Part shown: piece after piece, positions 1 through 5,656 of the stretch
Layout: every line of letters starts with the position of its first letter
How positions within the stretch are numbered: the first letter of the stretch is position 1
Notes under the pieces: generated by a model
Told to the model about the DNA's origin: nothing
The model's input: only the letters and a program-made list of their open reading frames with translations
Databases searched by the model: none
From: Clostridiaceae bacterium
GTDB lineage: Bacteria; Bacillota; Clostridia; Saccharofermentanales; DTU023
Assembly: GCA_012798865.1 (NCBI GenBank)
Contig: JAAZMK010000093.1
Coordinates: 1 to 8,782 of the forward strand
Reading direction: 5' to 3'
Length of the DNA: 8,782 nucleotides
Program-made: the position numbers and the translations under genes

Positions 1-1778
1 CGCATATAGCGGAAGAAGAATGTCAGCAACAGCGTTCTGATGTGCGAGCCGTCAACATCGGCGTCAGCCATCAAGATAATCTTGTGATAGCGCAGTTTTG
101 ACAAGTCGAAGTCGTTGCCGATACCGGCACCTAATGCCATCACGATCGGCATGAGCTTCTCGTTGTCGAGCACCTTGTCGATACGCGATTTTTCGACGTT
201 AAGCATTTTGCCCCAGAGCGGTAAGATCGCCTGATATTTGCGCTCTCTGCCATTTTTCGCCGTCCCGCCCGCGGAGTCTCCCTCAACGATGAACAGTTCA
301 CAGAAAGTCGGATCTTTCTCCTGGCAGTCAGCGAGTTTGCCGGGGAGAGCGTTGCTGTCCAGCGCGCTCTTGCGACGCGTCATCTCACGCGCTTTGCGCG
401 CCGCTTCACGCGCCTGCGATGCCGACACGCCTTTGCTTACGACCGTACGCGCTTCCTGCGGATTTTCCTCGAGGAAATTGAGCAAACTTTCATTGACTGT
501 TGCTTCAACGACCGTGCGTACTTCAGGATTTCCGAGTTTCGTCTTCGTCTGTCCCTCAAACTGCGGATTTTTCAATTTGACGCTGATGATGGCGCACATG
601 CCTTCTCGGATATCTTCTCCCTGCAGATTTTTATCTTTCTCTTTCAGGATGTTATACTTACGCGCGTAATCATTGACCGTTTTTGTTAATGCCGATCGAA
701 AACCAGTCAGATGGGAGCCGCCCTCGATCGTCGCGATATTGTTCGCATAAGAATAGACGTTCTCGTTGTATGAATCGTTGTATTGGATGGCGACTTCGAC
801 AAATACTCCGTCCTGTTCGCCAGAGAAGTAGATGGGCTCCTTGTTGAGAACGGCTTTGTTTCGGTTGAGATATTCGACAAAGGAGATAATGCCGCCGGAG
901 TAGTGAAGTTTTTTCACGGCTGCAGGAGTCTCGCGCTCATCGATCAGCGTAAAGGCAGCCTCGCGATTGAGAAAGGCCATCTCGCGGTAACGCGTGGTCA
1001 TCAAAGCAAAGTCGACCTCCGTCTCGCTGAAAATCTCGGGATCGGGCTTAAACGTCGTAATCGTGCCGCTTTTATCTGTTTCACCTATAACTGTCAACGG
1101 CGTGACCGTCTCGCCTCTTTCAAAACGAATGAAATGAGACAGACCGTCACGGTTGACGACGACTTCCATCCATTCTGAGAGCGCGTTAACGACTGAAGCT
1201 CCTACGCCGTGCAGACCGCCGGAGAAACTGTACGCACCGCCGCCAAATTTCCCTCCGGCGTGTAGAATCGTGTGGACAACTTCAACCGTCGGAATCCCGA
1301 CCGTCGGATGAATGCCGACTGGAATACCGATGCCGTTATCCTCGACGCGAATCGAATTGTCGGGAAATACTGTGACCGTGATCGAGTCACAACGACCAGC
1401 GAGCGCCTCGTCAACAGAGTTGGCGACGATTTCATAGATCAGGTGATGCATGCCCCTCGATGTCGTGTCGCCGATGTACATGCTTGGGCGCAATCTGACG
1501 GCTTCCAAGCCTTCCAGAACTTGGATATCGCTCTCCTCGTATGACCCGCTGGTCGTCGTATCAAAGATCTGACCTTCCAACATCGCGGCAGACGCAAGAT
1601 CTTCGGAGAAATCTTCTGTCAGCGCATGGACGTTATCCGCCAAATTGATCAATTCATCGCCGGAATGGGACGCCTCCACTTTGTTGGCGGCATCTTCTTC
1701 CGCGCGACGCAATAATTCTTTCAAGCCTTCGTTTTCTATTTCAGAACGTATGTTTGTTTTATCTTTTCCCGTACTCAT
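1..1778 (-). CDS. gyrB: DNA gyrase subunit B (3' end beyond window)
   Basis: GyrB supplies the ATPase and TOPRIM parts of gyrase, which introduces negative supercoils using ATP. I translated 592 residues before the window edge. The GHKL ATPase shows the catalytic Glu116 and Mg-binding Asn120 (EIVANSVDEALAG), the adenine-binding Asp147 in VEDNGIGIP, and the GGLHGVGASVVNAL lid (188-200). The transducer has the QTKTKLGN loop (410-417). The TOPRIM domain has EGDSAGG (499-505) and DADVDG (572-577). The missing part should be only the end of TOPRIM and the short tail. The ATG at 1776-1778 follows AAAGGA by a few bases and lies 22 nt after the remB stop, so the two genes are probably co-transcribed. 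The usual family start (IQVLEGLEAVR) appears only at residue 85, leaving an acidic, helix-prone N-terminal extension of about 75-80 residues. The near-universal Arg of DNGRGIP is Ile150 here. gyrA would be expected next but is outside the window. Confidence 0.98.
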   Translation of the reverse strand, partial: MSTGKDKTNIRSEIENEGLKELLRRAEEDAANKVEASHSGDELINLADNVHALTEDFSEDLASAAMLEGQIFDTTTSGSYEESDIQVLEGLEAVRLRPSMYIGDTTSRGMHHLIYEIVANSVDEALAGRCDSITVTVFPDNSIRVEDNGIGIPVGIHPTVGIPTVEVVHTILHAGGKFGGGAYSFSGGLHGVGASVVNALSEWMEVVVNRDGLSHFIRFERGETVTPLTVIGETDKSGTITTFKPDPEIFSETEVDFALMTTRYREMAFLNREAAFTLIDERETPAAVKKLHYSGGIISFVEYLNRNKAVLNKEPIYFSGEQDGVFVEVAIQYNDSYNENVYSYANNIATIEGGSHLTGFRSALTKTVNDYARKYNILKEKDKNLQGEDIREGMCAIISVKLKNPQFEGQTKTKLGNPEVRTVVEATVNESLLNFLEENPQEARTVVSKGVSASQAREAARKAREMTRRKSALDSNALPGKLADCQEKDPTFCELFIVEGDSAGGTAKNGRERKYQAILPLWGKMLNVEKSRIDKVLDNEKLMPIVMALGAGIGNDFDLSKLRYHKIILMADADVDGSHIRTLLLTFFFRYM

Positions 1779-1800
1779 ATTGTCCTTTCGATATCAACCC

Positions 1801-2037
1801 CTACCCGTCACACCTTGCGCGCAAAGTCGCAGATGAAACGGGAGAGAGAAAAATTCTACCCGACGTGAGGATGAGAGAACGAGGGACTTCCTCCGTCATC
1901 CAATCAAGACGGTTCATCTCTTCTGCTTGCGCGAGAAACGCAACCGTATCGCTCGAAGGTGAGACCTTCTCAAGATCAAATATGCCGATGATCCAGTGTG
2001 CCGGTATGGAGACGTCTGCCCCTATGTGAATATACAT
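1801..2037 (-). CDS. remB: RemB-like extracellular matrix regulatory protein (DUF370)
   Basis: This 78-residue protein matches the RemB/YaaB family: it opens MYIHIGADVSIP, continues with IIGIFDLE (16-23) and ends with SLILTSGRIFLSPVSSATLR (54-73). These are the family's N-terminal strand, IGIFD motif and C-terminal SPxSSxTL signature. In Bacillus subtilis RemA and RemB promote biofilm matrix gene expression, and RemA is a DNA-binding protein. RemB's exact molecular role is less clear. The length is close to the usual ~80 residues. The start is supported by AGGAGC five bases upstream of the ATG. The position just before gyrB matches the conserved Bacillota order recF-remB-gyrB. An extended -10 promoter about 60 bp upstream suggests remB-gyrB has its own transcription start. 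Assignment rests on motif and synteny, both strong for so small a protein. Confidence 0.87.
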   Translation of the reverse strand: MYIHIGADVSIPAHWIIGIFDLEKVSPSSDTVAFLAQAEEMNRLDWMTEEVPRSLILTSGRIFLSPVSSATLRARCDG

Positions 2038-2096
2038 ATAGCTCCTATCCTCGTCGCTCTTTTCTTATCGTTTTCGGCACTTTTTCGACCTATAAA

Positions 2097-2105
2097 ATTA
2101 TACCA
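2097..2105 (-). promoter_or_regulatory. Extended -10 promoter for remB-gyrB
   Basis: On the minus strand the bases read TGGTATAAT, a perfect TATAAT with the TGn extension. No good -35 lies 17 bp upstream (AACATT), which is acceptable for an extended -10 promoter. Transcription would start near 2090 and leave a leader of about 50 nt with AGGAGC before the remB ATG. Confidence 0.6.
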
Positions 2106-2254
2106 CAAAAAGGCGTGGAAATGTTGATTTTACACCGTTTGCCGGCACCGTGAAAAATCCGTCAAAAGCCTACCGGAACGCGCTTTCAATGTTTTTAGAC
2201 AACTTCGCTGAACGATGTTCGGACACGAAAAGGATTGTCCGTAAAAACGCTGAT

Positions 2255-2287
2255 AAAAAGGTTGAAAAATCTATAAAACAGTCAACC
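2255..2287 (-). terminator. Possible weak terminator downstream of the NTPase gene
   Basis: In the minus direction GGTTGA pairs with TCAACC across a 16-nt loop and is followed directly by TTTTT. The stem has only 6 bp and the loop is long, so termination would be partial at best. It lies about 80 nt after the NTPase stop codon. Confidence 0.3.
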
Positions 2288-2288
2288 G

Positions 2289-2311
2289 AAAAAAAGATTC
2301 ATGAGCTGAAT
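2289..2311 (-). terminator. Possible very weak AT-rich hairpin with T-run
   Basis: In the minus direction ATTCA-GCTCA-TGAAT forms a 5-bp hairpin followed by C and seven Ts. The T-run is good but the stem is short and AT-rich. Together with the hairpin at 2255-2287 it may attenuate readthrough from the dnaN-recF-NTPase transcript into remB-gyrB. Confidence 0.25.
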
Positions 2312-2365
2312 TAAACTTCAATGCAGGTCACGTCGGCACCTATCGTATGTTAACCGAAAGCGAGA

Positions 2366-2926
2366 TTAGCGAACTGAACGGACCTCCTCATTCCAACGAA
2401 GGATCATCGGTCTTAAGCGTTCGTACAGTTCATCTCTGTTTTCAATAGTAATGTCGAAGATTTCCGCTTTTGGGTGTGAGCGAACGGCATCTAAAAAATC
2501 GGTACGAGGGTGTGCTTTGATCGTAGCCAGTACGCGTCGGTCGCCATCAAAACACGCCATCGCCGTCTCACAAAAGGTTCTAGCCTCCGTCTCCATAAAA
2601 CCGAGCTCGTCCATCGCGATAACTGACGATGTTGTCGTATCGCGAAGTCCTTCTCGCAAAAATTCAACGCCGACCGTTTCAAAGACGTCCAAATTAATCG
2701 TTCGATTTCGTCCGTCGCAATCGCCGATATGGTTGGTGCGACTCATCTTTCGCTCTCGGTCGGTTGGTCTGAATATATAGATCGAGTGATACCCTTTTTC
2801 ATTCCTCGGTGTGCTTCGCGTGAAAAAACCTCTCACAGGCATTTCAATCTCGCGGAGAAGCTTTTCGATGAGCGTCGATTTGCCGACTCCGCGCTGACCG
2901 CTGATCACGATATGTCTTTTGTCCAT
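2366..2926 (-). CDS. THEP1-type P-loop nucleoside-triphosphatase
   Basis: This 186-residue single-domain P-loop protein resembles the THEP1 family (COG1618, PF03266 type). Walker A is GQRGVGKST (10-18), followed by a GFFT segment (33-36) typical of the family. Walker B is SVIAMDELGFME (101-112), with Asp106 and Glu107 as the Mg/water-activating acids. Archaeal and thermophilic members hydrolyse ATP, GTP and other NTPs in vitro, but their cellular role is not established. The ATG at 2926 has AAAGGAGA about 5 nt upstream and lies 29 nt after the recF stop, so it is probably co-transcribed with dnaN-recF. THEP1 is not a usual member of the dnaA-gyrB cluster. Its location suggests a link to nucleotide or DNA metabolism, but that is inference. 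A different small P-loop kinase is possible; the DELGFME Walker B favours THEP1. Confidence 0.85.
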   Translation of the reverse strand: MDKRHIVISGQRGVGKSTLIEKLLREIEMPVRGFFTRSTPRNEKGYHSIYIFRPTDRERKMSRTNHIGDCDGRNRTINLDVFETVGVEFLREGLRDTTTSSVIAMDELGFMETEARTFCETAMACFDGDRRVLATIKAHPRTDFLDAVRSHPKAEIFDITIENRDELYERLRPMILRWNEEVRSVR

Positions 2927-2955
2927 GATAGTCTCCTTTGATCGTCAGACCTGTA

Positions 2956-4290
2956 TCAGCTCACAGGGTTAACTGTTCCCCCTACGACTTCGTAGTAGTA
3001 GACTTTCGAAGTCCATCCGTCTCGTTGTGTCCGGTCGTCCCGCTGAGCGCTTTTGTCATTTTCTCCGCCTGCTCCGACGACGGCATATACATGCTCAGAA
3101 GTGAGCATTTGATCAGAGGGGAAAATTTGCGCTGGATCGGTACACGTCAAGAAGACTTGGTGACCTTGGATCACTTCCATGAGTCTGGATCGGCGCGACT
3201 GATCGAGCTCGGACATGACATCGTCCAGCAAGAGTATCGGTGTCTCGCCCGTCATTTCCGTCAACAACATAAGCTCCGCAATCTTTAGCGATAGGACGAT
3301 GGAACGCTGCTGTCCTTGTGACGAAAAGAGACGGGCTTCCATGTCGTTAAGTGAGAGTTGCAGATCGTCCCTATGTGGACCGCTCGATGTGCTCCCGCGG
3401 AAGATATCGTCGTCTCTGGAGCGCCTGAGACGCTCAAGATAGAGCCTTTCAATCATCTCACGACTCATATCACGGTCGAGACCGCTAAAGCCTCTATATT
3501 GGATATCGAGTTGTTCCTGCGAAGATGTCAGATGACGTATAGAGAGCGATGCGTATTCGGAAAGTTTCTTCGTGACATCGAGCCTTTTTTTCAGAATGGA
3601 TGAGACGATCGATGCAAGTTGCTCATCCCATATGTCTAGTTGCGCAGCAGGGTCGGGAAAGATCATCTCGCTTTCGGGAGGTTCGCTCTCATCTTCGTCG
3701 AACGCCGTACGACCATCGGAAGAACGCCTGTCTGTACCGCGTCCGTTAAACGATCCGTTCGCCTTGAGATTCTTGAGCAAACGATTACGCTGACCGATTA
3801 CACGCCAAAAGTCTTGTAAGTCGCGAAAATACGCCCTGTCTGTCCTTGAAATCAAAACATCCAAGAAGCGGCGCCTCTCGCTTGGTCCGCCTTTGACAAT
3901 CTGCAAATCCTCCGGGGCGAAGATGATGGCGTGAAACAGTCCCATCATGTCAGACAGACGCGCTACTTCCAAATCATTGTAATAAACAGTCCGAGACGGT
4001 GAACCGCCGCGCGTCGGCGCAAGCCTGTATTCAAGCGTGACTGATTCATTCAAACCGCGATCAGTCACAAACTGAATGCTCACGCGATAAAAATCACACC
4101 CGTGCTTGACAAGCTCCTCGTCGCGACCCGTGCGATGAGACCTTGCACACGTACATAAATAGATCGCCTCCAGAAGATTAGTCTTTCCCTGTGCGTTCGC
4201 GCCGTGAAACACGTGCGTACCGTCCGGAATATCTAACCGAAGGCGATCGTAATTTCTAAAATTAGTTAAATCTATCGAGCAGAGTCGCAT
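2956..4290 (-). CDS. recF: DNA replication and repair protein RecF (long variant)
   Basis: RecF is an SMC-like ATPase that works with RecO and RecR to load RecA at single-strand gaps and arrested forks. Walker A is GANAQGKT (30-37), the ABC signature is SSGPHRDDL (302-310), and Walker B plus D-loop is PILLLDDVMSELD (351-363). The opening (LTNFRNY, 8-14) and FSSQGQQRS (322-330) also fit RecF. At 444 residues it is longer than the usual 360-375. A hydrophilic segment at about 178-212, rich in Gly/Arg then Asp/Glu, interrupts the arm region, and about 40 residues (405-444) extend past the usual end. The ATG lies 16 nt after the dnaN stop with no recognisable Shine-Dalgarno between them, suggesting coupling to dnaN translation. 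The yaaA/rlbA gene often found between dnaN and recF is absent. Confidence 0.96.
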   Translation of the reverse strand: MRLCSIDLTNFRNYDRLRLDIPDGTHVFHGANAQGKTNLLEAIYLCTCARSHRTGRDEELVKHGCDFYRVSIQFVTDRGLNESVTLEYRLAPTRGGSPSRTVYYNDLEVARLSDMMGLFHAIIFAPEDLQIVKGGPSERRRFLDVLISRTDRAYFRDLQDFWRVIGQRNRLLKNLKANGSFNGRGTDRRSSDGRTAFDEDESEPPESEMIFPDPAAQLDIWDEQLASIVSSILKKRLDVTKKLSEYASLSIRHLTSSQEQLDIQYRGFSGLDRDMSREMIERLYLERLRRSRDDDIFRGSTSSGPHRDDLQLSLNDMEARLFSSQGQQRSIVLSLKIAELMLLTEMTGETPILLLDDVMSELDQSRRSRLMEVIQGHQVFLTCTDPAQIFPSDQMLTSEHVYAVVGAGGENDKSAQRDDRTQRDGWTSKVYYYEVVGGTVNPVS

Positions 4291-4306
4291 ACCGACGTTT
4301 TGAGTT

Positions 4307-5410
4307 TTATCTTCTCAAAGGCAAGATCATGTAGAAGAATTTATCTCCGCTTTCAGGTTTAATCGAGCACGGACCGAGACTGCCGCTGAATGTCAACATG
4401 ACGCGCTCATCTTCAATCTCACGGAGCACCTCGATGAAAAATCTCGGGTTAAAGTCGATTTCAACTCGATCGCCGGCAAGAGCAATTGGAATATCTTCTT
4501 TTGCTTCACCTATGTTCGTCCTCGACTCTATGATCATCGTATCGTTGTTCGGCATGCTGAGCGTCACAGGGAATCGTCTGTCATCCGTCTCGATCATGAT
4601 AGACGCGCGCTCAATCGCCGCAAGTAGAACTTCCGGTGAAATGATCAAGCTCGAATCTGCTTCGCGCGGAATGATGCTTCTATAGTTCATGTATTCGCTT
4701 TTGATCAGACGCGTCACAAGCTTGACGTTTCCTTTATCAAAAATGATGTAATTATGGGAAGGCAAGATAACGACTTCTTCGTCGCCATCCGACATGATCC
4801 TCGCAATCTCCGCCATCGCTTTCGCTGGTATAACGATGTTTATATCGATATCCATTCCTGGAACTTTTTCGTGTCTTATGGCGAGACGGAATCCATCGAT
4901 TGCCACCAAAGTCAACGAATCACGTTCACAAATCAAATTTAGACCTGTAAGAGCCGACCGGCTATGATAATCAGTACTGGCGGCGAAAATCGTCTGGTTG
5001 ATCATATCCCTGAGAGTCTTTTGCTTGACGACTATTCTCGATTCTTCTTCGACGAAGCGAATTTCAGGATACTTATCGGCAGGATATCCGCGCAAACGGA
5101 ATTTACTGTTGCCGCTTTCAACGATCAGGATATTGTCCTCCTGCACTTCGAGGTATACGTGATTGTCAGGCAGCTTGCGCACAACTTCCGATAAAAACTT
5201 CGCGGGAACGACAATGTCGCCTTTTCTCGATATATCGGCTTCCATTCTGTATTCAATACCAGTTTCATTGTCATAGCCGGTTAAAACGAGTTCCTGATCC
5301 GCGACAAGAAGTATCCCGTCCAAAAGTTTATCGGTTGATCGCGTCGCGACAACTCTCTGCACAGTTGATATAGCATCCATCAGGTGATTTCTTGTACAAG
5401 TGAGTTTCAT
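4307..5410 (-). CDS. dnaN: DNA polymerase III beta sliding clamp
   Basis: DnaN forms the homodimeric ring that tethers DNA polymerase III and many repair proteins to DNA. The 367 residues fit the family length and three-domain plan (about 1-125, 126-250, 251-367). Recognisable points are YPEIR (114-118) near the end of domain 1, ALTGLNL (153-159) and VAIDGFRLA (169-177) in domain 2, and the C-terminal FSGSLGPCSIKP (341-352) and YMILPLRR (360-367), which belong to the partner-binding cleft region. The start is supported by AGGAGG six bases before the ATG. It lies 246 bp downstream of dnaA, across a spacer that looks like part of oriC, so dnaN may be transcribed both from dnaA readthrough and from a local promoter. 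Nothing looks damaged. Confidence 0.98.
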   Translation of the reverse strand: MKLTCTRNHLMDAISTVQRVVATRSTDKLLDGILLVADQELVLTGYDNETGIEYRMEADISRKGDIVVPAKFLSEVVRKLPDNHVYLEVQEDNILIVESGNSKFRLRGYPADKYPEIRFVEEESRIVVKQKTLRDMINQTIFAASTDYHSRSALTGLNLICERDSLTLVAIDGFRLAIRHEKVPGMDIDINIVIPAKAMAEIARIMSDGDEEVVILPSHNYIIFDKGNVKLVTRLIKSEYMNYRSIIPREADSSLIISPEVLLAAIERASIMIETDDRRFPVTLSMPNNDTMIIESRTNIGEAKEDIPIALAGDRVEIDFNPRFFIEVLREIEDERVMLTFSGSLGPCSIKPESGDKFFYMILPLRR

Positions 5411-5449
5411 GTTGCGCCTCCTGTTCTGCCTTGCAGCTCTCTATGATAA

Positions 5450-5478
5450 TTCATCGATCTTCTTCTTATGTGTGTCAA
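5450..5478 (-). promoter_or_regulatory. Possible dnaN promoter
   Basis: The minus strand has a perfect TTGACA at 5478-5473. At 17-bp spacing the -10 would be GATGAA, a poor match (3 of 6). The strong -35 and its place 40-70 bp upstream of dnaN make a local promoter plausible, but the -10 is weak. Confidence 0.3.
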
Positions 5479-5525
5479 TTCTGTTGAAAACTCATTCGCG
5501 TCCCGTCTGTTTCGTCGTTATACGA

Positions 5526-5563
5526 TGTTACTATTTTGTTAGACTTCTGTTATTTGTCTGTTA
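5526..5563. repeat. Four TGTTA motifs in an exact 11-bp array
   Basis: TGTTA (minus strand TAACA) occurs at 5526-5530, 5537-5541, 5548-5552 and 5559-5563, all in the same orientation and one helical turn apart. A related CGTTA sits 10 bp before the first, and another TGTTA is at 5586-5590. The array lies next to the strong DnaA boxes. The first four bases match the TGTT end of TGTTGATAA, so these may be low-affinity DnaA sites or unwinding-region repeats. Confidence 0.6.
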
Positions 5564-5602
5564 AGAAAACCGGCTTATTAACGTCTGTTAGTTATTCACT
5601 TT

Positions 5603-5611
5603 TTATCAACA
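5603..5611 (+). promoter_or_regulatory. DnaA box TTATCAACA
   Basis: Exact match to the 9-mer that recurs around this dnaA gene, one base from the classical TTATCCACA. It lies in the dnaA-dnaN spacer beside the TGTTA array, 25 bp from the next box in the same orientation. Confidence 0.7.
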
Positions 5612-5627
5612 TGCGTTCCACAGCGAG

Positions 5628-5636
5628 TTATCAACA
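5628..5636 (+). promoter_or_regulatory. DnaA box TTATCAACA
   Basis: Second exact 9-mer of the downstream cluster, same orientation as the box at 5603 and 21 bp beyond the dnaA stop codon. Confidence 0.7.
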
Positions 5637-5656
5637 AATGATCACAACTTTGTTTA

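Larger units (their letters stand above)
2038..2365. other. Intergenic spacer between the NTPase gene and remB
   Basis: This 328-bp stretch has no convincing ORF on either strand. Just downstream of the NTPase gene (minus direction) are two weak hairpins followed by T-runs. The remB end has an extended -10 promoter and ribosome binding site. The middle (2131-2250) has only a short GGACA/TGTCC inverted repeat at 2221-2240 and otherwise nothing I can interpret. The spacer separates the dnaA-dnaN-recF-NTPase group from remB-gyrB. Confidence 0.6.
5411..5656. other. oriC: dnaA-dnaN spacer: probable oriC part (box cluster and unwinding region)
   Basis: This 246-bp spacer carries two perfect TTATCAACA 9-mers on the plus strand (5603-5611 and 5628-5636), a one-mismatch box on the minus strand (TTTTCAACA, 5482-5490) and a degenerate TTATTCACT at 5592-5600. 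Between the strong boxes and dnaN lies an AT-rich stretch with TGTTA at 5526, 5537, 5548 and 5559, exactly 11 bp apart. In many Bacillota the dnaA-dnaN spacer is where the origin unwinds, so DUE location here is likely, though no unwinding data can come from sequence alone. The dnaN ribosome binding site and a possible promoter occupy the dnaN-proximal end. Confidence 0.7.

Noticed and set aside
238..669. 143-codon plus-strand ORF antisense to gyrB
   Set aside because: The minus strand encodes conserved GyrB TOPRIM and transducer motifs over the same bases; the plus frame is a shadow.
2221..2240. GGACA...TGTCC inverted repeat in the NTPase-remB spacer as a terminator or operator
   Set aside because: Only 5-bp arms with a 10-nt loop and no T-run; likely by chance.
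5520..5600. Bacillus-type DnaA-trio (3-nt repeat) next to a DnaA box
   Set aside because: I looked for consecutive TAG/TAA triplets beside the boxes and saw only short, interrupted stretches; the clear period is 11 bp, not 3.
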